Shown here: piece by piece, positions 34,552 through 45,590 of the stretch
How positions within the stretch are numbered: position 1 is the first letter of the stretch
Layout: each line of letters begins with the position of its first letter
DNA from: Chamaelirium japonicum
Lineage: Eukaryota > Streptophyta > Magnoliopsida > Liliales > Melanthiaceae
Direction of reading: 5' to 3'
Length of the DNA stretch: 64,000 nt
Assembly (NCBI GenBank): GCA_947650365.1
Contig: OX393552.1
Span: 18,502,351-18,566,350 of the forward strand
Position numbers and translations under genes: made by a program
The notes under the pieces: generated by a model
The model's input: only the letters and a program-made list of their open reading frames with translations
Database searches by the model: none
Told to the model about the DNA's origin: nothing

Positions 34552-36451
34552 ATGGGTTTTGAGATCTCCGCCATGGATTCAAGTGCCTAACTAACTGATA
34601 TTATGCACTTGTTTATTTCCTGCGATTCATCTTCTAAAGTCTATTAGTGCCCTAAACTTGCCTAGATCATTAGGGTATAACGGAAACTTGTGGGACACAC
34701 ACTTGCTATCCATTTACCTTGAGTTCTGTTAAAATTTGCTTCTGTTCTTACTGTTTTAGCATAATGACAGCATATTGGATTGAATGATAGTATTTTATTG
34801 TTGAATCCAAAGTTGAAAAAAGCAAAATAGTTTGCGGGATATTTAATTTTTCTCAAGTACCATAACGAAATACCACCCTCAATCTTGGCCAGCTTGGAAA
34901 CTGAAAGATATTTCGCGATATTTCGTGAAATATCGTGAAAGTTTTTGAAATATTCAGAAATTTTTGAGAAATTCCAAAAAAATCATCAGAACCCCTAAAA
35001 TTTCTTCATTTGACTTCTTTGAGGTGATTTTTTTTTGGAATTTGATTTTGGCGTGTTAGATCCTCCATCTAGTACCATTTTTGGGATTTCAAATTAACCA
35101 AAAACTCATCAAATCGTTCGTTCGGATCGAGACATTCTTTTTTCTTAAAAAATCTGAAATGGTAAATCTTAGATTTCTTTCTAATAACTTGTCTCTAGTT
35201 GTTTAATTGGTAACACGATGGTGTCAGAACATCATATCTATCAATATTTTGCATCTTACACCGGTTTCGGGGATCCATTACTAAACTTATTGAATCTACC
35301 TTTCGAAAAATTTGGGGTTTGAAAAAACCATATGAAATGAGATCTTAATGTTGACGGAATCACTTGAGTTTTGGATATGTTGTTAATATTTTACAGATCA
35401 ACAACTTAATATGGCCATATTTTATTTTTGATAAAACAGTATTTCCATCTTTTCAATGGTTAGACTGTTATGCATCTACAGAACATACATAGAGATTAGA
35501 GATACAAACTATGTAGAGTTTCACATCCCAAGCGAGTAAACGTAATTTAAGTGTTCCAAAGTGTGTACCTATGCTTAATTTATAACTATCCAGAATTTCA
35601 CTGAAAAATTTCATTAAAAATCACCGTTTCCACCATTTCTATAAAACTGCAATATTTCCATGTCGAAATATTTCCATAGCCAGAGTGTCAAAGTATTGGT
35701 TGAAATAAAAATTTTGAACCTTGGTTGAATCTAATCACGTGTTAGTTATTGATAATGTATGCTTGCAAGATTAACTTCTTGTTAATCCAGTCGGCCGGTA
35801 TCCAAGTGTTCATACACTATACGGAATATATTACATAGTTTCTTGACTATCAGCCACGCCTAGACTTAAGACTTTTAGTGCGCCATCTTGGTACCAACAT
35901 CATAATTAATGCCTCTATATTGCCTGAAATCACATGAAGCATAAAGGGAACAAGGTTAACCAAGGTAGCCACTTTAGTAAAAGGAAATATCAGGCATAAC
36001 AAAATAACTGCTAGCTGCCCTGATATTCCGCAACACAAGTGCTAGTAACAATTGTTAAGGCCCAAATCTTCCATTACCAGCCCAAGATGATGGAAGATGC
36101 AACTTGAACTAGTACAATGTTAATGAAAATAACATGGGAGCCACTAAAAGCACAGAAGCCGTTGCTGAAGGGAAAGAAGTACATATTGCACCTGATGGAC
36201 AATTAGAGAGCGAAGCAGACAGATCTGCTGACTCAAAAGCTTATCGTGACATGTCATGTGCCATCTTTCCTTAGACTTAGAAGGCAAACTATGTAATCTT
36301 TGATAATCTCTGCCACCCTTTGCTTAATCATTGAGTCAATAGGCCTCTTCACAACTTCCATTGGTCAACCTGATGAATTTTCATTTCATTTAAGGTAAGC
36401 CAAGACACTAAGCAAAAGGATAGCAGCTAAAATCCACGCATCCATGCATGT

Positions 36452-36455
36452 TCGT

Positions 36456-36539
<84 letters not shown>
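36452..36539 (+). repeat. GT then GA microsatellite
   Basis: (GT)n to about 36486 followed by (GA)26 to 36539. It starts within six bases of the donor of the helicase exon at 36545. Confidence 0.92.
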
Positions 36540-36542
<3 letters not shown>

Positions 36543-36544
36543 AC

Positions 36545-36654
36545 TGTTGCTGAGAGGAGGACAATGTTGGTATGTCTTGGAAGCATAATAATAACCTCTT
36601 CCCACACAACCCTCTTACAACAGCATTTACATAATGCACTTCATCAAATATAAC
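36545..36654 (-). pseudogene. SKI2: SKI2-like exon with DEVH box
   Basis: Acceptor GAACAG, donor GTAAAC. 110 bp where 111 is expected: one base is lost after VVRG, between the DEVH box and EEVIIMLPRH. The next exon (after LLSAT) is not found downstream. Confidence 0.8.
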
Positions 36655-37281
36655 CTGTTCACTCAACACAAAACCAAATAATTAAAAAAAAAACTCTTGC
36701 TACATATATACAATGGAAAATTAATGGATTCGTAACGAAAAATTCAATAAACCAAACACCCGTGTGCAATACTGCAAGAGAAGATTATTCATAATGACAA
36801 CTAGTACAAATAAAGACAATAAAAAAAAACAGCATGAACATCAAAAGATATCCCATCTTATATAAACAAAATTCATGCAATGCGTAAAACACAGTTAGTC
36901 AACAAAGTTTACTGTATGGTCAAAACGTAATCGGTTAGTGAGAAAAAACTGGAAAAAATTGGCGCATCGTGAGTATAGATATATGTACAATGTTAGACAA
37001 ATATAGTTCATGTGAAATGGCAAACTAGCAACGGAAATCTTCTCAAAAGAAATTTAGATCAAAGGTCAGATAAAAAAACTCAAGTTCAAATGAGAAGTCT
37101 CCCTTGAAAAAGTATAAATAGCAAAGCCAGGAAAGAAATGGTATGACAAATTATTAATAAAACAGGGCAATTTCCTATAGTTGGACTCCAACATTCTGCA
37201 CGTACATAAGTCATAAACAGACCAAAATTATAAAAATTGTATTGAGTATTCAATAATTAAAGGCGAAATCTAGAACCACAC

Positions 37282-37383
37282 CTTTGATGCTAAAGCAAAT
37301 GCATATTCTGAGACAACTGTCTTTCCAGCTGAAATATGAGCCGCCACAAAAACAGAGTCACCCTTCTCAAGATAATAGATAGC
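37282..37383 (-). pseudogene. SKI2: SKI2-like exon with helicase motif I
   Basis: 102 bp, 34 codons, intact frame. Contains the ATP-binding SAGKT Walker A and EYAFALASK. Acceptor TGTAG, donor GTGTGG. Confidence 0.8.
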
Positions 37384-38816
37384 CTACATTCATACAAGGT
37401 CCAAAAAGAAAACAGTCATCCACATAAGTTGCACATGATAAAACTGGTTGAGGACCTCAAAGAATTTTGTATAATACTACAATGGAAGCCTCTAACCTAT
37501 GTTCTGACACGTGGCACCTTTATTAATACAATGTTTAAATGTTCTCACTTCTCATGTATCATGTTCCAATGAACGGTGATGATCGTTGTTTCGAAACGTT
37601 CCATATTTTACTAGTATTTTGTGGTATTTGAATGTCGTCTGTGAAGAAGAGGTCAAGGGAAAATTATCATTAATGCCAATCTAAACATGTTCATCTTTTT
37701 CATTGAGAAATGTTGAGTTGATGCATGATTTTTTTTTGCATTAATTATACATTTAAGATGTGGGATTATCTGGTATGGGATGCCCATAAGCCGTTGTTAT
37801 TCCACACGGGCTTAAAGGAGCCCGGACATCCCCGGGGGTTCACGCTAGGTTTACTTTCAAAATGAAGACCTATGGAATATTCTGACTAGTCACCTGTTAA
37901 TTAGTTATTAGTATTAACTAGTTACGCTCTTTACAGATACTCATGTTAAGTAGTTAATTCAGTAATAAAGATTTACTAGTTGGCATCTTATGTCTTACAG
38001 ATACCTTCTATCTCCATATATATAGAAGATTGAATTAAACGGTTAGCCAGTTAGCAGTCCTACGCAGTGCTTGAAGGGAAATCAGAAATTTGAAAGTAAG
38101 TGCATTAGAAATAAAAGAAGATTAATGAAAGGTGGTATTGAGCTTATATGTAACTATCTTATTGTAGAAATAATCATGGATTGACTTGTTCATTTCCTAT
38201 GGCAGTAAAAATCCTACTTCAAAACATGAAAGACTAGCAAACAGAAAGGGTTGAAGCTCAATCATGTTAAGGAAATGATTGATAAAACAAAGGTAAGGAA
38301 AAAAGGCTTGTGAAATGTATCCTTTTTATATGGCAGCAAAACTCCTACTTCAAAACATGAAAGAATGCCAAATGGAAAAGGGTTGAAGCACAATCTAGAT
38401 AAGGTGATGATCGAAAAAAACAAAAGAAAAGGAAAAAAGGCTTGCAACTTGATAAAATCTGGTTCTTGTTAAGGCCTTGAGGAATGAGTGATCCATAATC
38501 ATAAGATTCATAACCAACAACAGTTATCCAATTTATTTTGGACAAGCTTAGCCAATCTTTCCTCATGGTTCATTTCTACCGAGAGAAATGTGTGTTGTTA
38601 CTCGTTAGTGAGAGCTTTCTCAAATCAAATATCATAATTATTAACTACCATCAAGATTATTAAGGTCTCCCTTGCAATTTTATGATTATTTTGTACATCC
38701 GAGCCCCTTCCCTCACAATGGTTACATACTATCTCAACCGATTCCCAACCACTTTAACCTAAATTGGTGCAACTCCTACACTTCCCTAGAGCAATCGTTT
38801 CTAATCATACTAGGGC

Positions 38817-39505
38817 TAAGAAGCACTGACACTGGTACGGGGACACGGTTATGACACGACACGGGTACGTCGACACGGCAAATCCTAAAAAAAGAGGACA
38901 CGAGTACGGCGGGGACACGGCAAAATAAATTAATATTTTTTATTTATATTTTATTTGTGTTCATAATTCATATATATTTCAATAACCGAAAAAATTTCAT
39001 AGAAAACAACTAAAATGAAAATTTAATGCATACTGGATCGCAAGCATTAGTTACACCCAGCCCGATTGGCGAATTACATTCAGCCTTAAATGACATGGAA
39101 AAGAATGGCTGTGTTTCAGTTTTGGATTCAACCTATCTGAAAACTCAGAGGATCAGATAGGTTAAAGCCAAAACTGAATCGTAACCGTCCGTTACAACCA
39201 GCCTGACAAGTGAATTATACTCAGACCCAAATGACATGCAAAAGAACGGCTGCGATTCAGTTTTGGCTTCAACCTATCTAATCCTCTAAGGCAGCTTGTG
39301 ACCCGACCCTATATCGAACAACCCGTCAACCCGCCGTGTCCGGTGCATGTCCAGCGAGTGTCCGATGAGTGTCCAGTAAGTGTCCGACCGTGTCCGGCTC
39401 CCGGAAGCACATGGGACACGGCACATGCGTGTCCGACGAGTGTCGGCGTCTGACAAGTGTTCGACACGGGTACGGGAGGCCTGGGGAAGTCTCCGTGCTT
39501 CCTAG
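38817..39505. mobile_element. Mutator-like non-autonomous element (GACACGG type)
   Basis: Left end TAAGAAGCACTGACAC; the right end reads CTAGGAAGCACGGAGAC on the other strand. The 9-bp target TACTAGGGC/TACTAGGGT (38808-38816 and 39506-39514) has one mismatch. Ends are rich in GGGACACGG and GTGTCCGACGAGTG repeats. Sits in an intron of the SKI2-like pseudogene. Non-coding. Confidence 0.65.
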
Positions 39506-40106
39506 TACTAGGGTCATGCACGTTCTATGCACGTGTTCGAAGAGGGAGAGAGGTGATTTAACTGGGGCGTTAGGGATGAGATCAATAGAAGCCCTCTCTT
39601 ATAACCTATTTAAAATTCAATCCTCAAAAGGCTGAAATAAACTTTATTTTTAATTTTTTTATCTACAGAATATTACTTTTATCTCAGGATAGGGATAACA
39701 AGCGATATTGTTTTGTTTCATCTTTAAGCCCAATTCTCTTTATATAGCAGAGATGCTTACTTGCAAGATTCAAAATCTCCATTTCATTCGAAATTTCGAC
39801 CCTTTGGATATGGAAATATTTCGTGAATAAATCTTCCACCGGTTTGATAAAACGTACGGGCAGCCCAGATGCTCCCGCATCAATCTTCCTCCCAAGCTAT
39901 CGTGAATAAATCATCAAATTGCACTGATAAGCTACTCTGCAGAGATGATACGGTAAGAGCCAAGATACAACAAATTCCAGTAAACACAAAGCTTTGTCTA
40001 AAACAAAAGGAAATATCAAACTTATAACCAAAACAGTTGAACAAAAAAGCCCAAAATTGCAGAAGTCAAGCAGAAAGGAAACAAAAGAGAGATACAATGA
40101 TACCTC

Positions 40107-41343
40107 GATTCAATTGTGAAAACCGAGTTTTGTTTGGCCCTCGATGCCTCTGTGTCCAACACTGAGGCAGAGGTGTTCGGTCTTTTGACTATTATAGGGC
40201 TCGCCGTCAAATACAACCGTTTTTTTATTACAATTATGAGCGATTATATACATACGATCGACGCGTTGAATGGAACTTGTACTCTTCGTCCGACAAAGAG
40301 CTTGACATATATTGAAGAAGCAAAACATTGATTAGCTGAAAGAAAGTAGAATACATATTTTATAGACAGACGCGAGAATTTTAAAGCTCATAAATTAGCA
40401 CACAGTGCGATAAGAATGAATACAACATTGGTTAATGAAACTCTTTACCATCCGAAATATTTCCATGAGGATTTGCCGTGTAGTCTGTAGATTTGAGCGA
40501 GACATATGGAGGCAGAAGAAAGTGTGTTAGATTTTTTTGCTTTGGCTAATTTGGATTAGACTAAACTCATGACATGTATGCTCTCAGTAATAAGGTAATA
40601 CAAGTGTTTTTTTTGGAAATATACTAATAGTAGAATTGTTTTACTAGTATTTTAGATAATATTTCATTGCTCCAACGAAGCTAGCCTTCTGAATTGATCA
40701 TGGTGATAAATATTCTTTCTGAATACAGTGCGCCCCAGGACCAATTCAGAAGGCTAGCTACATTGAAGCAACAAAATATTATCTAAAATACTAGTAAAAC
40801 AGTTATACTACTAGCACCTTTAAAAAGAAAATTGTACTAACTCATCAATAAGAGCATACACGTCATGAGTTTAGTATAACCCAAATTGTCCAAATTAACC
40901 AAAGCAAAAAAATCCAACACAATTTTTTTTGCCTCCATATGTCTCGCTTAAATCTATAGACTACGCGGCAAATCATCATGGAAATATTTCGGTTGGTAAA
41001 GAATTTCATTAACTAATGTTACATTCATCCTCATCGAACTGTGTATTAATTCATAAACTTTAGAATTCTCGCATCTGTCTATAAAATATGCATTCCACTT
41101 TCTTCCAGCTAGTAAAAGCTTTGATTCTTCAATATATGTCAAGCTTTTTGTCGGACAAAGAGTACAAATTCCATTGAATGCGTCGATCGCATGCATATAA
41201 TCGCCCATAATTATAATAAAAAAACTATTGTATTTAATGGCAAGCCGGATAATAGTCAAAAGACCGAACCCCTCTGCCTCAGTGTTGGATACAGAGGTAT
41301 CGAGAGCCAAACAAAACTCGGTTATCTCATCATAATTGGATTT
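40107..41343. repeat. Large inverted repeat, ~600-bp arms, 31-bp spacer
   Basis: The left arm 40107-40703 is repeated inverted at 40735-41343, with small indels and roughly 10% mismatches by eye. Matching points include CTAGCCTTCTGAATTG with CAATTCAGAAGGCTAG at the centre, and AACCGAGTTTTGTTTGGC with its inverse at the outer ends. The arms carry an RNase H-like coding remnant. A transcript would fold into a long hairpin. Confidence 0.88.
40116..40490 (+). pseudogene. RNase H-like (RVT_3 type) remnant, left arm
   Basis: Reads CLALDASVSNTEAEVFGLL, IMSDYIHTIDALNG, then after a stop (near 40330) RRENFKAHKLAHSAIRM. The pattern D...NTEAE...SDY...REN..AHKLA fits the RNase H-like domain at the C end of many plant LINEs and some host genes. 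Two stops, no upstream partner. Source element not identified. Confidence 0.5.
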
Positions 41344-41436
41344 TCGGAGAATAATGCAGCAGCAATCGGAAAGATGCCCATGATCTTGGTCTCCTTCCAT
41401 TAGCTCCGCCACATTGATCCGGTAATTGCACAACAA
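40954..41436 (-). pseudogene. RNase H-like (RVT_3 type) remnant, right arm
   Basis: The better preserved arm: an open stretch of about 160 codons with FCLALDTSVSNTEAEGFGLL, IIMGDYMHAIDAFNG and RCENSKVYELIHSSMRM, ending in TAG. It extends about 95 bases beyond the inverted repeat (SDCCCIILRKSNYDE). Conserved REN..AH..A is degraded to CEN..VYE. No start signal or promoter recognised, so probably a fragment. Confidence 0.5.
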
Positions 41437-41629
41437 GAGCTAGGTTCATGTAAAGAGCAAATGTAGTAAAGGGTTACGATCAAGCTGTGTTCTTTAGCCC
41501 GTGTGCTTCGTCGATCAACTGATGGATGGTTAGATAGCAATTAGCATCTTGTTCTGCATTCATCGGAGACTCTAATTTGACGATATTTTACACACTGGGA
41601 GCGCAAAAATAAATAAACAAATACCTAAC

Positions 41630-41884
41630 CTGCACAGAACTAGGATCCCATATTTGTGGGGAGGTGGTCTTTGAGCGCCTAAATGGTAATTCTCACAAGG
41701 GGGCCACGACGGACCGAGGAGCTGATAGATCCGGGCGCACTTTTGCCCAGGCAAACCAATCGAAATCCCACTGCCTTCCGGAATTTTCTACCAAGAACAC
41801 GTCGGGATCCAATCGAAGGGTAAGGTATTTCCCCTCCAGGTCCCTCTTCAAGCTTTCTGGTGTTTCCGGTGGGAATGCCGGCGG
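41630..41884 (-). pseudogene. SKI2: SKI2-like exon 2
   Basis: 255 bp, phase 0 at both ends, acceptor TTGCAG, donor GTTAGG. Well-conserved PPAFPPETPES and RQWDFDWF. TGA at 41693-41695 lies just before ELPFRR. Confidence 0.78.
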
Positions 41885-42024
41885 CTGCAAGCAATAGGAG
41901 GAGAATTTCAACGATCAAAGAAACTTTTAACACTCCAAAAGATTACAGAAATCTGCTAATCGAAAAAATTCGGAAATTTTGCAAGGATTTGATCATCAGT
42001 GAGAGAGATGAGGAGAGAGATTAC

Positions 42025-42160
42025 TAGGATGATGTCGGGAGAGAGATTTCAAAGGATCGGAGCGTTCGACGGGAGGGAGGGCCTCGAGCCTGAGGTGGCC
42101 GCTGTGACCGGAGAAGCCGATCCGAAAGGCGACCTCGTTCGCCCCCGCGATCCGATCCAT
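42025..42160 (-). pseudogene. SKI2: SKI2-like exon 1
   Basis: Starts MDRIAGANEVAFRIGFSGH, then GHLRLE; the frame breaks at TCTCTCTCCC by one extra base (136 bp, against 135 for an open exon). Donor GTAATC. Confidence 0.72.
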
Positions 42161-43273
42161 GGAAGCGAGTGATGCCCTAGATTTAATTTCCCGGCAGCAC
42201 TTTTCTTGCTGAAGGGAAAGGCGTAGCGACAGCCGACAGGTGCGTACTTGGGGGGTTAAGGTGGCAAGGGAGGGCGAAAACCCGACCCAACATTTGGGTT
42301 TGGATCCGAATCTGATGTTGATAGGGTATAGGGCCTATGGGCACATAAGCTATGCCCCAATTAGTAGTGGCAATTAATCGGATGTTACAAAAAAATTTGT
42401 TTTTGTCTTTGAACATGAAAACGTGTGTTATAAGTTTAGTCCCGTAATGCAAACCTAATATTACATATTTAATAGAACTCCCATCTTAGAGCAACTCCAA
42501 CGGTCCAACCAACTCCTAGCCAAACCCCACTCCTATCTTCCTCCTAAGTGCCACGTAGGATAGGAGTTGGTGGAGAAAGAACACTCCTCCAAATGACTTA
42601 TATTTCCCACTTTCATCCCATTCACACACCCTACTGTTTCAACTATTTAGTTAAGTGCCGCGTGGGATGAGCTAGCTTGCCATCGCTCCTAGCTAGTGCG
42701 AGCGAGAATTGGCTCCAACCGCCACATAGATTTGTAGGAGCTTATTGGAGCAGCCGTAATTGTTACTCTTGCCACGGTGAAATCACCAAGTAATTAACAA
42801 TTTGAAAAAACCAACATAATATCTTAGCAAAATTTGATAGGGGTATTTATTGGAAAAAACGATCAAGAAACAGAAAATACTCGCACAAAAATAACACAAA
42901 CACGACATAGGCTGATGCACGTATAAACACACTTTTTTAAAGTATAATTCTCACCCTATAGTCGTTGATGGGTCTGCTTGCGAATTGTCTCGCATGATAC
43001 AACAGCCTTGTGGGACTGCACTCAACACTCGTGGAGAACCCACTATAACGAATCTGGATACAGGGTTTTCTGGCAGAGAAATTAACACAATAAAAGGGCA
43101 TTTTTGAGTGATCAATTGCACTAATTGGAGTTCATCCAACTCATTTTCAGAGTGAGTTATAGCCTTGATATATAGGGCTCGAAGAACCCTTTTGATACCC
43201 AACAGACACAATGGTTTGCAGATCATCGGTTGCCAAACAATGCGACTCGCGTCATGCTAAATGTAAAGTGCGT
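42161..43273. other. Intergenic between SKI2-like pseudogene and gypsy element
   Basis: Sequence upstream of the helicase start, a possible MITE at 42489-42755, then a stretch near 42950-43230 with TATATAGGG and an unrecognised antisense frame of about 91 codons (SLPENPVSRFVIVGSPRVL). It may be another element's LTR. No gene supported. Confidence 0.4.
42489..42755. mobile_element. Probable MITE (GAGCAACTCCAA type)
   Basis: Left end GAGCAACTCCAACGG preceded by TTA; right end TTGGAGCAGCC followed by GTA. Termini resemble the PIF/Harbinger-like MITE at 624 but the target duplication is imperfect. Confidence 0.5.
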
Positions 43274-43309
43274 TGTGGGTGCAAATTTTGGCAGAAGTTT
43301 ACCAACTAC

Positions 43310-43740
43310 CGCGGGACCCACCGGCCCTGCCTGGTGGGCCCACGAGGACCACCGCGGGACCCACCGACCCTGCCCGGTGGGCCCACGAGGACCACCGCGG
43401 GACCCACCGGCCCTGCCTGGTGGGCCCACGATGACCACCGCGGGACCCACCGACCCTGTCCGGTGGGCCCACGAGGACCACCGCGGGACCCACCGGCCCT
43501 GCCTGGTGGGCCCACGAGGATCACCACGGGACCCACCGACCCTGCCTGGTGGGCCCACGAGGACCACCGCAGGACCCACCGACCCTGCCTGGTGGGCCCA
43601 CGAGGACCACCGCGGGACCCACCGGCCCTGCCTGGTGGGCCTACGAGGACCACCGCGGGACCCACCGGCCCTGCCTGGTGGGCCTACGAGGACCACCGCG
43701 GGACCCACCGGCCCTACCTGGTGGGACCAAGGGCCTGTGG
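43310..43740 (+). repeat. 43-bp U3 minisatellite, ~10 units
   Basis: Units contain GTGGGCCCACGAGGACCACC and GCGGGACCCACCG. GTGGGCCCAC is a perfect palindrome. Open frames on both strands here (up to 281 codons) are by-products. Confidence 0.95.
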
Positions 43741-43833
43741 AATCCCCCAGAAGACGGTAGCGGGGCCCGCCAGCTTTACCTGGAGGATCCCCAGATGCTG
43801 CAGCAGAAACCGCCATTTACCACCAGAGAATCC

Positions 43834-43841
43834 TATAAATA
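43834..43841 (+). promoter_or_regulatory. 5' LTR TATA box
   Basis: TATAAATA in TCCTATAAATAGCAGAGCC; probable promoter of the retroelement RNA. The 3' LTR has the same box at 57355-57362. Confidence 0.7.
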
Positions 43842-44261
43842 GCAGAGCCTTCGAATGTAAAGGGATCGGATTTTCAAAACATGAAACTCCAGAACTCAAA
43901 ACCAGAGCTCTGAAAACAGATCAGGGCCATCATCTGATATCTGTCTCAGAAACCTCTATCTCCTCTTACCCTCTACCTCACCTTGATCTTCTTCTTGTCT
44001 TTGAACAAGTCGAAGAAACTTCAGTGGTACTCGGCCTGTCGAGATCACTTCGATAAGTGTTAGTGAATTCGGGTTGCTCCCTATAGCACGGAGACGTAGG
44101 CTTCGGCTGAACTCCGAGATCACATCTCTCGTGACAACTCTCTGATTGCATTTTGTGAGCTCCAACTCCAACTGATAGATCGAGCAACGCTCTCTTCGAC
44201 TTCGACTTCAACTGACTGGTGAGGCGAGGTCTTCGGGTCGGCACGAAGATTTTCCCCCACA

Positions 44262-44284
44262 GTTTGGCACCGTCTGTGGGATCC
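44262..44284 (+). other. Primer-binding site
   Basis: GTTTGGCACCGTCTGTGGG directly after the LTR. TGGCACCGT differs by one base from TGGCGCCGT, complementary to the 3' end of plant tRNA-Asp. The tRNA choice is inference. Confidence 0.6.
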
Positions 44285-44425
44285 GAACAAAAAGTCAAGC
44301 TCTCCACTACTACTAGATCAGTTGAACCTACAACTGATCTTCGATAGCCAAACTTCCTCGCCTCTTCGGTTGATCAAACAACGGATCAGACGTTGGCACT
44401 CTCGTTGCACCCTTCGCTCTCTGAA

Positions 44426-45590
44426 ATGGCGAAAACTAAGCATCAGGGTCAACCAGAAGGAAGTAACACTCAACAACAAGCTCGTCCTGAGACTCGATCA
44501 ATGAGTCAAAGGCTCAACTTCGGACAGCCCCTAGCTGTTCCTGAGATGGGGGTTCGTTCAGGGAGTGGAAGATCTGTCGATCGACCGATCGTCCATCCCG
44601 CGCGACAGTCAATTGGGCAAACAGCACCCGCTCCCGCTGAAGACCCTCCATCGACCTACCAAATCTCTGCGGTCGACTTCCAGGTGCTCCAATTGGCGAA
44701 GCAAAACGCCACCCTCACCGCCGAGAGGGATGCTCTTAAGAGGGCAGCTTCTGATGCTGGTATCGCTCTTCCTATCCCCTCTGCAAGTGAGAGGGTCGAT
44801 CTCCCACGATATTCAATTCACTCCGAGCAACGGAGGTCAATGGGCACTGCTGCCCTCGAGAGGATCCGACGCGATCCAACTCCCTCTGCTGCCCCCTGGA
44901 AGCAGAGTGTTTGGGATCGCCTCGACGACGAGTCTTCCCAATCGTCTTCTGGCCGCAACTGCGACAAGAGGACACCTTCAAAGCCCAACATACCAAGGAA
45001 GCACCAAATGAAAGGCGCTCCTTCAAAGAGTAGAGTCTCCCCTTCCATTCCACTTCAACGTGGACTTGGGTCGGATCTTAGGCACCGACTTCAACCGGCA
45101 AATACTTCAATGCTCAGAGCAAGACCTTGCGATCTTGCCTCTTGACCCACCTCTAGGTCGAGGACATGGTCGCAGGGATGGGTATTCCTCCGCCGGACCT
45201 CTCCATCGAATACTCTTCGAGTCAACATTTCCAAGGGGATGGAGAACTCCCACTCTCCCCAAATTCAATTGCATCAGAGGAGATCCGACTCTCCATATCC
45301 TTGCATTCAAGCAAACACTAACGCCACACGAAGAAGAAAACAATGTGCTCTGCCGCACCTTCGCAGAAAGTCTCGATGAGCCGTCACTCGACTAGTATCA
45401 CAATCTCCGAGCTGGGTCCATCACCCAGTTCGGAGATTTGGCTAACTTATTTATGCAGCATTATCAGCTCAATCTGAAGCCAGAGAAGAAGCTTGACTCT
45501 CTCTATCGGCTAAGGATGGGTGCCGATGAGACTCTTCGCAGCTTCACAAGGAGATTTCGCAACGAGCATGCTGCTCTCTCTGGAAGACAT
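44426..45590 (+). pseudogene. gag: gag, N-terminal and central part, broken
   Basis: Starts MAKTKHQGQPEGSN at 44426. The frame runs to about 45050, then homology continues in another frame (one indel near 45050) through RGDPTLHILAFKQTL, LCRTFAESLD. TAG at 45393-45395 stands where related copies have an amino acid (RYHNL or WYNNL). It goes on through LANLFMQHYQLNLKPEKK and FTRRFRNEHAALSGRH to 45590, where a solo LTR interrupts it. This is the retrotransposon gag (capsid-like) region. The same motifs occur at 4775-5190 and 12627-12900. Confidence 0.85.

Larger units (their letters stand above)
33921..36544. other. Intergenic, AT-rich, no gene seen
   Basis: Contains a CT run at 34519-34549. A stretch at about 34900-35700 is rich in AAATATCGCGATATTTCG-like palindromes and ends in GAAATATTTCCATAG, resembling a decayed repeat element, but no clear termini were found. 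No exon recognised. Confidence 0.4.
36545..42160 (-). pseudogene. SKI2: SKI2/DExH11-type RNA helicase, unprocessed pseudogene
   Basis: Four exons of the exosome-cofactor helicase SKI2 (cytoplasmic 3'-5' RNA decay) are recognisable in order on the minus strand, with splice sites kept: 42160-42025 (N terminus), 41884-41630 (ETPES, LDPDVF, GRQWDFDWF, WDPSSVQ), 37383-37282 (motif [12 protein letters not shown]) and 36654-36545 (motif II, FDEVHYVN, IIMLPRH, LLSAT). Lesions: exon 1 has one extra base in a CT run, exon 2 has TGA where the family has Trp (41693-41695), and the motif II exon lacks one base. The region between exon 2 and motif I (about 300 residues in the family), the exon for motifs Ia/Ib and all downstream exons were not found. 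Introns are kept, so this arose by DNA duplication or by decay of a once active gene. Family identity rests on remembered homologues. Confidence 0.75.
43274..44261 (+). repeat. 5' LTR (988 bp)
   Basis: U3 begins with ten 43-bp repeats (43310-43740); TATA at 43834-43841; ends CCCCCACA. Exactly 129 bp (three 43-bp units) longer than the 3' LTR. Confidence 0.92.

Noticed and set aside
39870..39900. Minus-strand AWEED near 39890 as another SKI2 exon
   Set aside because: Five residues followed by a stop; too short to support.
43211..44056. 281- and 197-codon frames over the U3 minisatellite (P/G/T-rich)
   Set aside because: They follow the 43-bp repeat inside the LTR, run on both strands, and recur at 56670-57577. 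No evidence of translation.
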